Of a stretch of DNA of 64,000 nt, positions 33,106 through 42,625 are shown one piece after another; positions within the stretch are counted from its first letter, which is position 1; each line of letters starts with the position of its first letter. The stretch comes from Sphingomonas sp. Leaf412 (GTDB taxonomy: Bacteria > Pseudomonadota > Alphaproteobacteria > Sphingomonadales > Sphingomonadaceae), in NCBI RefSeq assembly GCF_001425405.1, contig NZ_LMQP01000002.1, positions 124,357-188,356 on the forward strand, given 5' to 3'. The position numbers and the translations under genes are program-made. Below the pieces are notes generated by a model that had not been told where the DNA came from, ran no database searches, and saw nothing but the letters and a program-made list of their open reading frames with translations.

Positions 33106-34472
33106 CCCTCTGGACCGCCGCCGGGATCGCCGCCGCCACGAATGGCACCGCCAGCACCGACTTCGCCGCCACCGGCGTCGCGTTCGACAGCCGGGAAGTG
33201 GGGCCGGGCGACCTGTTCGTCGCGCTGACGGGCGAGAGCACCGACGGCCACCGCTTCCTCGACCAGGCGTTCGCGCAAGGGGCGGCGGGGGCGCTGGTAT
33301 CGCGCGAGACGGCGCATCCGGCGGTACGCGTCGACGATACCTTCGTCGCGCTGGAGGATCTGGCGCGTGCGTCGCGCGCGCGCACCGCGGCGAAGGTGAT
33401 CGGCGTCACCGGCTCGGTCGGCAAGACCTCCACGAAGGAGGCGCTGTTCGCCGCGCTCGACCGGTCGCCGGCGAAGGCCGCGCATCGGTCGGTCAAGAGC
33501 TACAACAACCACACCGGCGTCCCGCTCAGCCTGGCGCGGATGCCCGCGGCGACCGACTATGCGGTGTTCGAGATGGGGATGAACCACCCCGGCGAGCTGT
33601 TGCACCTGACGACGCTCGTCCGCCCGCACGTGGCGCTGGTGACCACGATCGCGCTCGCGCATGCCGAATTCTTTCCCGACGAGGTCGCGATCGCGGATGC
33701 GAAGGGGGAGATATTCCGCGGCCTCGAACCCGGCGGCATCGCGATCGTGCCGTTCGACAGCCCGCATTGCGCGCGATTGACCGCGGCGGCACGGCCCCAT
33801 GCGGGGCGGATCGTGACCTTCGGGCTTGATCGCGGCGCGGACGTCCATCCGCTGGAATGGATCGCGGCGCCATCGGGCGGCACCTTCCTCACCGCGCGCG
33901 TGCGCGATCGGGAATTGAGCCTGACGATCGCACAGCCGGGCGACCATTGGGTCGCGAACGCACTGGCGGTGCTGGCCGCGGTGGATGCGGTCGGCGGCGA
34001 TCTGGGGCTCGCCGGCCTGGCGCTGGGCGAGATGGGCGGGCTGGCGGGCAGGGGCGCCCGGCGGAGCGTGCGCGCCCGGAACGGCGCCGCGACCGTGATC
34101 GACGAAAGCTACAATGCCAACCCCGCATCGATGCGCGCGACGCTGGCCGTATTGGCGCGCGAACCGGGACGCCACGTCGCGATCCTGGGCGAGATGCGCG
34201 AACTGGGGGAGCGCGGGCCGGGCTGGCACGCCGAACTGGCCGAACCGATCCTGGCCGCGCGCGTCGAAGCGGCGGTCCTCGTCGGCGAAGCGATGACGCC
34301 GCTTGCTGAAGCGCTTGAGGGGAAGGTCGATTTCGTCCATGTGCCCGATGCCGCGACCGCGCTGGACCATGCCCTCGGGCTGATCGCGCCGGGGGATGCG
34401 GTACTCGTCAAGGGATCGAACGGGGTGGGCCTGTCGGCGGTTGTCGCAGGGCTCGCGGGGGGCGCAGGCTAG
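33102..34472 (+). CDS. murF: UDP-MurNAc-pentapeptide synthetase MurF
   Basis: This 456-residue ligase adds D-Ala-D-Ala. The ATP loop is [10 protein letters not shown], followed by [14 protein letters not shown] and [11 protein letters not shown]. The C-terminal domain has [11 protein letters not shown] and KGSNGVGL. The GTG start overlaps the murE stop, and the last base of its stop is the first of the mraY GTG. Confidence 0.96.
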   Translation: MTLWTAAGIAAATNGTASTDFAATGVAFDSREVGPGDLFVALTGESTDGHRFLDQAFAQGAAGALVSRETAHPAVRVDDTFVALEDLARASRARTAAKVIGVTGSVGKTSTKEALFAALDRSPAKAAHRSVKSYNNHTGVPLSLARMPAATDYAVFEMGMNHPGELLHLTTLVRPHVALVTTIALAHAEFFPDEVAIADAKGEIFRGLEPGGIAIVPFDSPHCARLTAAARPHAGRIVTFGLDRGADVHPLEWIAAPSGGTFLTARVRDRELSLTIAQPGDHWVANALAVLAAVDAVGGDLGLAGLALGEMGGLAGRGARRSVRARNGAATVIDESYNANPASMRATLAVLAREPGRHVAILGEMRELGERGPGWHAELAEPILAARVEAAVLVGEAMTPLAEALEGKVDFVHVPDAATALDHALGLIAPGDAVLVKGSNGVGLSAVVAGLAGGAG

Positions 34473-35542
34473 TGCTGTACTGGATCGCCGAACAGCTGGG
34501 GTTTCCCGGCGCGCTCAACCTCATCCGCTACCTGTCCTTCCGGTCGGGCGGCGCGGTGGCGACCGCGCTGGTCATCGGCCTGCTGATCGGGCCGAAGTTC
34601 ATCGGCTGGCTGCGCGTGCGGCAGGGCAAGGGGCAGCCGATCCGCGCCGACGGGCCGCAGACCCACCTCGCCAAGCGCGGCACGCCGACGATGGGCGGGT
34701 TGATGATCCTGACCAGCCTGTCGATCTCGATCCTGCTCTGGATGGACCTGTCGAACCCGTACGTCTGGGCATGCCTGTGCGTGACGCTGGGGTTCGGCGC
34801 GATCGGCTTCCTGGACGATTACGACAAGGTCAGAAAGGCGAGCACCGCAGGCGTCCCGGGGCGGGTGCGGCTGTTGCTGGAATTCGTGATCGCGGGCGTC
34901 GCGGCGGCGATCATCATGCAGGAGAATGGCGCGCACCTGTACCTGCCGTTCACCAACCGCTATTTCATCGACCTGGGTTACGCCTATCCGCTGTTCGCGG
35001 CGTTCGTGATCGTCAGCTTCGGTAACGCCGTGAACCTGACCGACGGGCTGGACGGGCTGGCGACGATGCCGGTCATCATCGCCTCGGTCGCGTTCATGAT
35101 TATCGCGTACCTCGCGGGCAACGTGAAGTTCGCCGACTATCTCGGCATTCCGCACGTGCCGCGGGCGGGCGACCTGGCGATCTTCTGCGGCGCGGTGGTG
35201 GGCGCGGGGCTGGCGTTCCTGTGGTATAACGCCCCGCCCGCCGCGGTATTCATGGGCGACACGGGCAGTCTGGCGCTCGGCGGCGCGCTGGGGACCATCG
35301 CGGTGGTGGCGCATCACGAGATCGTGCTGGCCATCATCGGCGGCCTGTTCGTGGTGGAGGCGATGAGCGTCATCATCCAGGTGTTCTGGTACAAGCGGAC
35401 GGGCAAGCGCGTCTTCCGCATGGCGCCGATCCACCATCATTTCGAGCAGCTGGGCTGGAGCGAGCCGACCGTGGTGATCCGTTTCTGGATCATCAGCCTG
35501 GTGCTGGCGCTGGCGGGCCTGTCGACGTTGAAGTTGCGGTGA
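34472..35542 (+). CDS. mraY: Phospho-MurNAc-pentapeptide transferase MraY
   Basis: This 356-residue inner-membrane enzyme with about ten spans makes lipid I. Catalytic motifs are [37 protein letters not shown] and the MAPIHHHFE loop. It starts with a GTG overlapping murF by one base. A short palindrome separates it from murD. Confidence 0.97.
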   Translation: MLYWIAEQLGFPGALNLIRYLSFRSGGAVATALVIGLLIGPKFIGWLRVRQGKGQPIRADGPQTHLAKRGTPTMGGLMILTSLSISILLWMDLSNPYVWACLCVTLGFGAIGFLDDYDKVRKASTAGVPGRVRLLLEFVIAGVAAAIIMQENGAHLYLPFTNRYFIDLGYAYPLFAAFVIVSFGNAVNLTDGLDGLATMPVIIASVAFMIIAYLAGNVKFADYLGIPHVPRAGDLAIFCGAVVGAGLAFLWYNAPPAAVFMGDTGSLALGGALGTIAVVAHHEIVLAIIGGLFVVEAMSVIIQVFWYKRTGKRVFRMAPIHHHFEQLGWSEPTVVIRFWIISLVLALAGLSTLKLR

Positions 35543-35569
35543 TGCGGACGTGCGCAGCCCCATCACCGC

Positions 35570-35589
35570 ACCCCGGCGAAGGCCGGGGT
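35570..35589. repeat. Short palindrome between mraY and murD
   Basis: An 8-bp stem ACCCCGGC / GCCGGGGT with a GAAG loop, just before the murD start. It is related to the hairpins at 53646-53749. It interrupts the otherwise start/stop-overlapping dcw gene series. Confidence 0.6.
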
Positions 35590-35597
35590 CCAGGCAA

Positions 35598-36968
35598 ATG
35601 ATCGTTTCGCGCGCCTGGGCGGGGAAGCGCTACGCGGTGCTGGGGCTGGCGCGGTCGGGCGCGGCTACCGTTCGCGCGCTGCTGTCCGGTGGCGCGAGCG
35701 TCGTGGCGTGGGACAGCGACGCGGCGAAGCGTGAGCATATCCTTCCCGGTACGGCGCAGCAGGTCGATCATGCCCCGCATGATCGAGGATTGTCCGGGGG
35801 ACAATCCGACCTGCTGCGCCGTACCGGGAAGGATATGGTCGTCGCCGACCTCGACACGCTCGACCTTACCCCTTTCGACGCGCTCGTCGTCTCCCCCGGC
35901 GTGCCGGTCAACACCCACCCGCTCGCCGCGCGCGCGCGCGATGCGGGCGTGCCGATCATCGGCGACATCGAATTGTTCGCGCAGGCGCGCGCCGACCTGC
36001 CGCCGCACCGCGTCGTCGGCATCACGGGCACCAACGGCAAGTCGACCACCACCGCACTGGTCCACCACATCCTCGACACCGCGGGCATCCCGGCGCGGAT
36101 GGGCGGGAATATCGGCCTGCCGATCCTCGCGCAGGAGCCGTTGCCGGACGGCGGCGTCTACGTCCTCGAACTGTCCAGCTATCAGATCGACCTGACGCGG
36201 ACGCTCGATTGCGACGTCGCGGTGCTGCTGAACGTCACGCCCGACCATCTCGACCGGTACGATGGGTTCGATGCCTATGCCGACGCCAAGGCGCGCCTGT
36301 TCGCGATGCAGTCGCCGAGGCATGCGGCGATCGTCGCGATCGGCGATGCGGCCTCGGCACGGATCGCGCGCGGCCTGTCGTCGCGCGGCGCGGCGCTGAC
36401 GAAGATCGCGCCCGGCGTGTGCCTGGACCAGTCGCGCTGGCCGTCGTTGCAAGGTCCGCACAATGCGCAGAACGCGCTGGCGGCGATCACCGCGTGCGAG
36501 GCGCTGGGGCTGACGGCGGTGCAGATCGATCGCGGGCTGGAAACCTTCGCCGGCCTGCCGCACCGGATGGAGCGCGTCGCGGTCGTCGACGGCGTGACCT
36601 ATGTGAACGACAGCAAGGCGACGAACCCGGACAGCGTCGCCCCCGCGCTCGCCGCCTTTCCGCGCATCCACTGGATCGTCGGCGGCCGGGCGAAGGGGGA
36701 CGATCTCGACGCGTGCCTGCCGCAGATCGGGCATGTCGCGCGCGCCTACACGATCGGGGAGGCGGGTCCGCGCTTCGCCGAGGTGCTGCGACCGTATGTC
36801 GACGTCAGCGAGGCCGGGACGCTGGAAGCGGCGGTCGCACAGGCCGCCGCCGCCGCTTCCGCGGGCGACGTCGTGCTGCTGTCGCCCGCCGCGGCCTCGT
36901 TCGACCAGTTTCGCGATTACGAACACCGGGGGGCCGCGTTCCGCGCGGCGGTGGAGGCGCTGACATGA
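35598..36968 (+). CDS. murD: UDP-MurNAc-L-alanine:D-glutamate ligase MurD with 34-residue inserted segment
   Basis: The 456-residue ligase adds D-Glu to UDP-MurNAc-L-Ala. Domain 1 begins AGKRYAVLGLARSG. The ATP loop is GTNGKSTTT, followed by NIGLPIL, ELSSYQID, NVTPDHLDRY, and NDSKATNPDS in domain 3. ATG 35598 is the natural start; the frame upstream only covers a repeat. Residues 47-80 are encoded by a 102-base palindromic element inserted in frame in domain 1, between VVAWDSDAAKRE and VVADLDTLDL. Catalytic motifs are intact, so it is probably active, and the locus is an essential single gene in the cluster. Confidence 0.93.
   Translation: MIVSRAWAGKRYAVLGLARSGAATVRALLSGGASVVAWDSDAAKREHILPGTAQQVDHAPHDRGLSGGQSDLLRRTGKDMVVADLDTLDLTPFDALVVSPGVPVNTHPLAARARDAGVPIIGDIELFAQARADLPPHRVVGITGTNGKSTTTALVHHILDTAGIPARMGGNIGLPILAQEPLPDGGVYVLELSSYQIDLTRTLDCDVAVLLNVTPDHLDRYDGFDAYADAKARLFAMQSPRHAAIVAIGDAASARIARGLSSRGAALTKIAPGVCLDQSRWPSLQGPHNAQNALAAITACEALGLTAVQIDRGLETFAGLPHRMERVAVVDGVTYVNDSKATNPDSVAPALAAFPRIHWIVGGRAKGDDLDACLPQIGHVARAYTIGEAGPRFAEVLRPYVDVSEAGTLEAAVAQAAAAASAGDVVLLSPAAASFDQFRDYEHRGAAFRAAVEALT
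35736..35837. repeat. In-frame palindromic element inside murD
   Basis: Exactly 102 bases (34 codons) starting on a codon boundary. The outer arms, 35736-35766 and 35807-35837, are a perfect 31-bp inverted repeat. Between them are two perfect 7-bp hairpins, 35767-35783 (ATCATGC/GCATGAT) and 35789-35805 (ATTGTCC/GGACAAT), so the whole can fold as a long stem with two terminal hairpins. The frame is open on both strands. The segment has no counterpart in MurD proteins I know. No clear target-site duplication is visible. Confidence 0.85.
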
Positions 36969-38179
36969 ACGACGCGACACGCATCGCCCGGGGGAAGTTG
37001 AAGAACCGCGGTGGCCGTGGCGATCCGTCGCCGCTCGGCACGTGGTTCTGGGACATCGACCGCGTGCTGCTGCTGCTGGCGCTGTTCCTGATGGCGATCG
37101 GCCTGATCGCGGTCGCGGCCGGTTCGCCGGCCAGCGCGGTGCGCTATTCGGGCGAGCATCTGAAATTCACCCCGCTCCATTACTTCTGGCGGCAGGTGAT
37201 GTGGGTCGCGGCGTCGCTGCCCGTGCTGATCGGCGTGTCGATGCTGCCCGTCACGCTGGCGCGGCGCATGGCGTTGATCGGCGCGGCGGTGTGCATCGCG
37301 CTGCTGGTCGCGGTGCCCGTCGTGGGCGTCAGCGTGAACGGCGCGCGGCGCTGGATCGGCGTCGGCATCGCGCAGGTGCAACCGTCGGAGTTCCTGAAAC
37401 CCTTCTTCGTCGTAACCGTCGCGTGGCTGCTGTCGCTTAAGTCGCGTGACGAGGACCTGCCGACGACCGCGATCACCGCGGGGCTGACCGGCGCGATCGC
37501 GATATTGCTGATGCTCCAGCCCGATTTCGGGCAGACTATGATCTTCTCCATCATCTGGCTCGCGATGGTCACGATCGCGGGCGTGCCGACGCGCGTGATC
37601 CTCGGCCTGCTCGGCCTCGTGCCCGTCGGCCTCGTCGCGGCCTATGTCTTCTACGGCACCGCGCGGACGCGGATCGACGCCTTCCTGTTCCCCGGCGCGG
37701 AAGGGGAGGGGGCGAGCGACCATTTCCAGACCAACGCCGCGCATGCGACGTTGACATCGGGTGGCTGGACAGGCACCGGACCGGGCGGCGGCACGGTGAA
37801 GTTCGGCCTGCCCGAGGCGCATACCGATTATATCTTCAGCGTCGTGGGCGAGGAATTCGGGCTGATCGCGTGCATGGTGGTGGCGATCGTCTTCCTCGCG
37901 CTGGTGGTGCGGGTGTTCGTGAAGCTGCTGGACGAACAGGACCCGTTCAAGCTGCTCGCCGCGTCGGGCCTGGCGGTGCAGTTCGGGGCGCAGGCGCTGA
38001 TATCGATGGCGGTCAACACCGGGCTGGCGCCATCCAAGGGCATGACGCTGCCGTTCATCAGCTACGGCGGGTCGTCGATGCTGGCGCTGTCGATCGGGAT
38101 GGGGTTGCTCCTGGCGTTCACCCGTCGCAATCCGTTCCTGATGCGCAGTCCCTATGTAAAAAGCTGGAGCGCCAATTGA
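36965..38179 (+). CDS. ftsW: Septal peptidoglycan polymerase FtsW (SEDS family)
   Basis: This 404-residue membrane protein has about ten spans. SEDS motifs are GARRWIGVGIAQVQPSEFLK, LQPDFGQTM, HTDYIFSVVGEEFGL and LPFISYGGSSM. It polymerises glycan strands with FtsI. ATG 36965 overlaps the murD stop by four bases. The N-terminus has a basic cytoplasmic tail before the first span. Confidence 0.96.
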   Translation: MNDATRIARGKLKNRGGRGDPSPLGTWFWDIDRVLLLLALFLMAIGLIAVAAGSPASAVRYSGEHLKFTPLHYFWRQVMWVAASLPVLIGVSMLPVTLARRMALIGAAVCIALLVAVPVVGVSVNGARRWIGVGIAQVQPSEFLKPFFVVTVAWLLSLKSRDEDLPTTAITAGLTGAIAILLMLQPDFGQTMIFSIIWLAMVTIAGVPTRVILGLLGLVPVGLVAAYVFYGTARTRIDAFLFPGAEGEGASDHFQTNAAHATLTSGGWTGTGPGGGTVKFGLPEAHTDYIFSVVGEEFGLIACMVVAIVFLALVVRVFVKLLDEQDPFKLLAASGLAVQFGAQALISMAVNTGLAPSKGMTLPFISYGGSSMLALSIGMGLLLAFTRRNPFLMRSPYVKSWSAN

Positions 38180-39321
38180 CGCGCCCGAAGCATTTCGTCC
38201 TCGCCGCCGGGGGTACCGGCGGGCACATGGTCCCCGCCGCCGCGCTGGCGACCGAACTGGCGAAGCGCGGCCATCGCGTGGCGCTGGTCAGCGATGCGCG
38301 CGGCGTGCGCTTCCCCGGCCTGTTCGAGGATGTGCAGACGCACGTCATCCCCGCCGGGCGCTTTTCCGGCGGCCCGATCGGCTGGGCACGCGCGGCGCGG
38401 CAGATGATGCAGGGGCGCGCGATGGCGACGCAATTGTACCGCACGTTCAAGCCCGCGGCCGTGATCGGCTTCGGCGGCTATCCCGCCTTTCCCGCGCTGT
38501 CCGCCGCCTTCGGCGCGGGCATCAAGACCGCGGTGCATGAACAGAATGCGGTGCTGGGCCGCGTCAACCGCCTCGTCGCGCGGCGCGTCGATGCGATCGC
38601 GACCAGCTATCCCGACACGCAGCGGCTGAAGCCGCGCTATGCCGCGAAGGCGCATATGGTCGGCAATCCGGTGCGCGAAAGCGTGCTGGCGCTGCGCACG
38701 AAGCCCTATCCGCTGCTGGACGAGGAGAGCATCTTCCGCATCCTCGTCACCGGGGGCAGCCAGGGGGCGAGCATCCTGAGCAAGGTGGTGCCCGAGGGCC
38801 TGTCGATGCTCCCGGTCGCGTTCCGCCGCCGGTTACAGGTGACGCACCAGGCGCGGATCGAGGACATCGACGCCGCGCGTGCGAAATATGCCAGCCTCGA
38901 TATCGCCGCCGACCTGGCGACGTATCTTCCCGACCTGCCGGAGCAGCTTGGCTGGGCGCATCTGGTCATCGCGCGCGCGGGGGCGTCGACCATTTCCGAG
39001 CTGACCGCCGCCGGGCGGCCCGCGATCCTCGTCCCGCTGCCGACCGCGACCGACGATCACCAGACCGCCAACGCCCGCGCGATCACGCAGGCGGGCGGCG
39101 CGCGGACGATCGCGCAGGCCGATTTCACGCCCACCGAACTGGCGAAGCAGATGCAGAAACTGGGCCTCGACCCCGAGGCGCTACAGAATGCCGCGGGCCG
39201 TGCGCGCGCCTGCGGCTCGCCCGATGCGGCGACCGATCTGGCCGACCTGGTCGAGAGCCTCGACGCCCCGCGCGCGCCGCAGATGGTCGGGCTGGCACGG
39301 CCGAAGGAGGCGTTCGCATGA
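38176..39321 (+). CDS. murG: UDP-GlcNAc transferase MurG
   Basis: This 381-residue GT28 glycosyltransferase converts lipid I to lipid II at the inner membrane face. Motifs are [43 protein letters not shown] and [10 protein letters not shown]. The TTG start overlaps the ftsW stop and is set by the conserved [11 protein letters not shown]. Confidence 0.95.
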   Translation: MTRPKHFVLAAGGTGGHMVPAAALATELAKRGHRVALVSDARGVRFPGLFEDVQTHVIPAGRFSGGPIGWARAARQMMQGRAMATQLYRTFKPAAVIGFGGYPAFPALSAAFGAGIKTAVHEQNAVLGRVNRLVARRVDAIATSYPDTQRLKPRYAAKAHMVGNPVRESVLALRTKPYPLLDEESIFRILVTGGSQGASILSKVVPEGLSMLPVAFRRRLQVTHQARIEDIDAARAKYASLDIAADLATYLPDLPEQLGWAHLVIARAGASTISELTAAGRPAILVPLPTATDDHQTANARAITQAGGARTIAQADFTPTELAKQMQKLGLDPEALQNAAGRARACGSPDAATDLADLVESLDAPRAPQMVGLARPKEAFA

Positions 39322-39322
39322 A

Positions 39323-39349
39323 GGGCCCTTCGACAAGCTCAGGACAGGC
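39323..39349. repeat. Single-arm REP-like fragment between murG and murC
   Basis: The stretch contains CCTTCGACAAGCTCAGGACA, one arm of the CTGAGCG/TCGAAG repeat family seen complete at 10283-10367 and 60852-60934. A matching second arm is not present. It lies in the 52-base murG-murC gap. Confidence 0.5.
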
Positions 39350-39373
39350 GACACCTTTCATCGGAGAGATCCG

Positions 39374-40777
39374 ATGAAAGGCGTCGCGACCGACATCGGT
39401 ACGATCCACTTCGTCGGCATCGGCGGCATCGGCATGTCCGGGATCGCGGAGGTCATGCACAACCTGGGCTATGCCGTGCAGGGCAGCGACGTGGCGGAGG
39501 GCTATGTCGTCGAGGGCCTGCGCGCGCGCGGCATCGCCGTGTCGATCGGCCATGACGCCGCGAACGTCGACGGCGTCGCGGTCGTCGTCACCTCCACCGC
39601 GGTGAAGCGCGGCAATCCGGAGGTCGAGGCGGCGCTGGCGAACCGCATCCCCGTCGTGCGCCGCGCGGAAATGCTTGCAGAGCTGATGCGGTTGAAATCC
39701 ACCGTCGCGGTGGCGGGCACGCACGGGAAGACCACGACGACCAGCATGGTCGCGGCGCTGCTGGACGCCGGCGGGATCGACCCGACCGTCATCAACGGCG
39801 GGATCATTAATTCCTACGGCTCGAACGCACGGCTGGGCGCGAGCGACTGGATGGTGGTCGAGGCGGACGAGAGTGACGGCAGCTTCCTGCGCCTCGACGG
39901 CACGATCGCGGTCGTGACGAACATCGATCCCGAGCATCTCGATCATTACGGCAGCTTCGAGAAAGCGAAGGACGCCTATGTCGAGTTCGTCGAGAACGTG
40001 CCCTTCTACGGCGCCGCCCTGCTGTGCCTCGACCATCCGGAGGTGCAGGCGCTGATCCCGCGCGTGCGCGACCGGCGCATCGTCACCTACGGCTTCGCGG
40101 CATCGGCGGACGTGCGGGGGGTGAACGTCACGCCCTATCCCGGCGGGAACCGGTTCGAGGCGATGATCCGCCATCGCGACGGCAGCGTGCGGTCGATCGA
40201 GGGTATCGACCTGCCCATGCCCGGTCGCCACAACGTGCAGAACGCGCTGGCCGCGATCGGCGTGGCGCTGGAACTCGGCATCGACGACGCGACGATCCAG
40301 AAGGGGTTCGGCCTGTTCACGGGCGTGAAGCGGCGCTTCACGAAGGTCGGTGAGGTGCGCGGTGCGACGATCGTGGACGATTACGGCCATCACCCGGTCG
40401 AGATCCGCGCCGTCCTGGCCGCCGCCCGCGAATCCGCGCAGGGGCGGGTGATCGCGGTGGTGCAGCCGCATCGCTATTCGCGGCTCGGTAACCTGATGGA
40501 GGACTTCCGCGGCGCGTTCAACGACGCCGACGCGATCTACGTCACGCCGGTCTACGCCGCGGGCGAGACGCCCGTCGCGGGCGTCGACGCGGAGGCGCTG
40601 GTCGCGGGCCTGCGCGATCGCGGGCACCGGCAGGTGGATGTCGTTGCCGACGCCGATGCGCTGGCGACGTTGCTGGCGGGGGAGATTCGCGCGGGCGATC
40701 AGGTGATCTGCCTGGGCGCGGGCGACATCACGAAATGGGCCGCCGGGCTGGCCGCGGCGATCGAGGCGCGGTCGTGA
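39374..40777 (+). CDS. murC: UDP-MurNAc:L-alanine ligase MurC
   Basis: This 467-residue ligase has the N-terminal [16 protein letters not shown], the ATP loop [40 protein letters not shown] and QPHRYSR. It adds L-Ala to UDP-MurNAc. ATG 39374 has a GGAGAG ribosome site; an earlier in-frame start would read through a repeat fragment. Confidence 0.96.
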   Translation: MKGVATDIGTIHFVGIGGIGMSGIAEVMHNLGYAVQGSDVAEGYVVEGLRARGIAVSIGHDAANVDGVAVVVTSTAVKRGNPEVEAALANRIPVVRRAEMLAELMRLKSTVAVAGTHGKTTTTSMVAALLDAGGIDPTVINGGIINSYGSNARLGASDWMVVEADESDGSFLRLDGTIAVVTNIDPEHLDHYGSFEKAKDAYVEFVENVPFYGAALLCLDHPEVQALIPRVRDRRIVTYGFAASADVRGVNVTPYPGGNRFEAMIRHRDGSVRSIEGIDLPMPGRHNVQNALAAIGVALELGIDDATIQKGFGLFTGVKRRFTKVGEVRGATIVDDYGHHPVEIRAVLAAARESAQGRVIAVVQPHRYSRLGNLMEDFRGAFNDADAIYVTPVYAAGETPVAGVDAEALVAGLRDRGHRQVDVVADADALATLLAGEIRAGDQVICLGAGDITKWAAGLAAAIEARS

Positions 40778-40789
40778 GCGGTGGCGTCG

Positions 40790-40816
40790 ATATCCTCCCC
40801 GGCACGGGGAGGATAT
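40790..40816 (+). promoter_or_regulatory. Hairpin that encloses the murB ribosome binding site
   Basis: A perfect 11-bp stem (40790-40800 with 40806-40816) and a 5-base GGCAC loop. Its 3' arm contains GGGGAGG, the Shine-Dalgarno sequence of murB, whose GTG starts at 40821. When folded, the ribosome site would be paired. A related palindrome is before hisA at 63432-63459. Confidence 0.65.
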
Positions 40817-40820
40817 TCAG

Positions 40821-41690
40821 GTGCGCGGTCGCCTGACCGAAAACGCCCCCCTCGCGCCGCTTGTCTGGTTCAAGTCCGGCGGTCCCGCACAATGGCTGTT
40901 CGAGCCCAAGGACGCCGACGATCTCGCTGCCTTCCTGCGTGATCTAGACCCCGCGGTGCCGGTGATGGCGCTCGGCCTCGGCAGCAACCTGATCGTCCGC
41001 GACGGCGGCGTTCGCGGAGTGGTCGTGCGGCTGGGCAAGCCGTTCGCGACCGTCACCGCAGCTGGCGACACGCTGACCTGCGGCGGCGGGGCGAGCGGCA
41101 TCCTCGTCTCCTCCACCGCGCGGGATGCCGGCATCGCGGGCGTGGAGTTCCTTCGCTCGATCCCCGGCACCGTCGGCGGATTCGTGCGGATGAACGGCGG
41201 AGCCTACGGCCGGGAAACCGCGGACATCCTCCTGTCCGCGGACGTGATCCTGCGCAGCGGCGAACGCCGCACGCTGCCGGTCGCCGACCTCGGCTACACC
41301 TACCGCCATTCCGCGCTGCCCGACGGAGCCGTCGTGGTGAGCGCCACCTTCCGCGGCCACGCCGGAAAGCCGGCCGCGATCCAGGCGGAGATGGACCGCA
41401 TCGCCGCCGCGCGCGAGGCGTCGCAACCGCTGCGCAGCAAGACCGGCGGCTCTACCTTTAAGAACCCGCCGGGTCACAAGGCATGGCAACTGGTCGACGA
41501 CGCCGGCTGTCGCGGCCTCACCCGCGGCGATGCGCAGGTGAGCGAGAAGCACACCAATTTCCTCCTCAACCTCGGCCACGCCACCAGCGCGGATATCGAG
41601 GCGCTGGGCGAGGACGTCCGTGCACGCGTGAAGGCGCAGGCGGGCGTCGACCTGGAATGGGAAATACAGCGCGTGGGAACGTCCGCATGA
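40821..41690 (+). CDS. murB: UDP-N-acetylenolpyruvoylglucosamine reductase MurB
   Basis: This 289-residue FAD enzyme reduces enolpyruvyl-UDP-GlcNAc to UDP-MurNAc. Motifs: TWFKSGG-like VWFKSGGPAQWL, LGLGSNLIVRDGGVRG, IPGTVGGFVRMNGGAYG, GYTYRHSALP, and GSTFKNPPGHKAWQLVDDAG. GTG 40821 follows GGGGAGG in a hairpin. Its stop overlaps ddl by four bases. Confidence 0.95.
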   Translation: MRGRLTENAPLAPLVWFKSGGPAQWLFEPKDADDLAAFLRDLDPAVPVMALGLGSNLIVRDGGVRGVVVRLGKPFATVTAAGDTLTCGGGASGILVSSTARDAGIAGVEFLRSIPGTVGGFVRMNGGAYGRETADILLSADVILRSGERRTLPVADLGYTYRHSALPDGAVVVSATFRGHAGKPAAIQAEMDRIAAAREASQPLRSKTGGSTFKNPPGHKAWQLVDDAGCRGLTRGDAQVSEKHTNFLLNLGHATSADIEALGEDVRARVKAQAGVDLEWEIQRVGTSA

Positions 41691-42625
41691 CCGCCCCGCT
41701 TCACATCGTCGTCCTGATGGGCGGCTGGTCCGCGGAGCGAGAGGTGTCGCTGATGTCCGGTGCGGGCATCGCCGACGCGCTGGAGGCGAACGGCCATCGC
41801 GTCACGCGTATCGACATGGACCGCGACATCGCCGCGCGGCTGGCCGAAGCGAAGCCCGATCTGGTCTTCAACGCGTTGCACGGCACGCCGGGGGAGGACG
41901 GCAGCGTGCAGGGCATGATGGACCTGATGGGGTTGCGCTACACCCATTCGGGCCTCGCCACGTCGGTGATCGCGATCGACAAGGTGCTGACCAAGCAGGC
42001 GCTGGTGCCGCACGGCATTCCCATGCCCGGCGGGCGCGTGGTGAGGTCGGCGGACATCCACGAGGCGGATCCGATCGCGCGGCCGTATGTGCTGAAGCCC
42101 GTCAACGAAGGGTCGTCGGTCGGCATCGCGATCGTGACCGCGGAGGGCAATTACGGCAACCCCATCGGCCGCGACGTGACCGGCCCATGGCAGGAATTCG
42201 ACGAGCTGCTGGCCGAGCCCTATATCCGCGGACGCGAGCTGACGACCGCGGTGCTCGGGGATCGCGCGCTGGGCGTCACCGAACTGCGGCCGAAGAGCGG
42301 GTTCTACGACTATACCGCCAAATACACCGACGGCATGACCGAGCATCTGTTCCCCGCGCCGATCCCGGACGCTGTCGCCGCCGCCTGCATGGCGATGGCG
42401 GTCGAGGCGCATCGCCTGCTCGGGTGCAAGGGGTGCAGCCGCGCAGATTTCCGCTGGGACGACAGCCGGTATGAGGAAGGGCGCGGGGTCGACGGCCTGT
42501 TCCTGCTGGAGGTCAACACGCAGCCGGGGATGACGCCGCTCAGCCTGGTGCCCGAACAGGCGCGGCACACCGGCATGACATACGAGGCGCTGGTCCAGGC
42601 GATCGTGGAGGAGGCGTTCCGATGA
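41687..42625 (+). CDS. ddl: D-alanine--D-alanine ligase
   Basis: This 312-residue ATP-grasp ligase makes D-Ala-D-Ala. Motifs: VLMGGWSAEREVSLMSG, NALHGTPGEDGSVQG, KPVNEGSSVGI, GCSRADFRWD and LEVNTQPGMTPLSLVPEQA. The start overlaps the murB stop and the end overlaps ftsQ (ATGA). Confidence 0.96.
   Translation: MTAPLHIVVLMGGWSAEREVSLMSGAGIADALEANGHRVTRIDMDRDIAARLAEAKPDLVFNALHGTPGEDGSVQGMMDLMGLRYTHSGLATSVIAIDKVLTKQALVPHGIPMPGGRVVRSADIHEADPIARPYVLKPVNEGSSVGIAIVTAEGNYGNPIGRDVTGPWQEFDELLAEPYIRGRELTTAVLGDRALGVTELRPKSGFYDYTAKYTDGMTEHLFPAPIPDAVAAACMAMAVEAHRLLGCKGCSRADFRWDDSRYEEGRGVDGLFLLEVNTQPGMTPLSLVPEQARHTGMTYEALVQAIVEEAFR

Noticed and set aside
35550..35597. Longer MurD start at 35550
   Set aside because: The extra 16 codons are largely the ACCCCGGC/GCCGGGGT repeat; ATG 35598 begins the conserved N-terminus.
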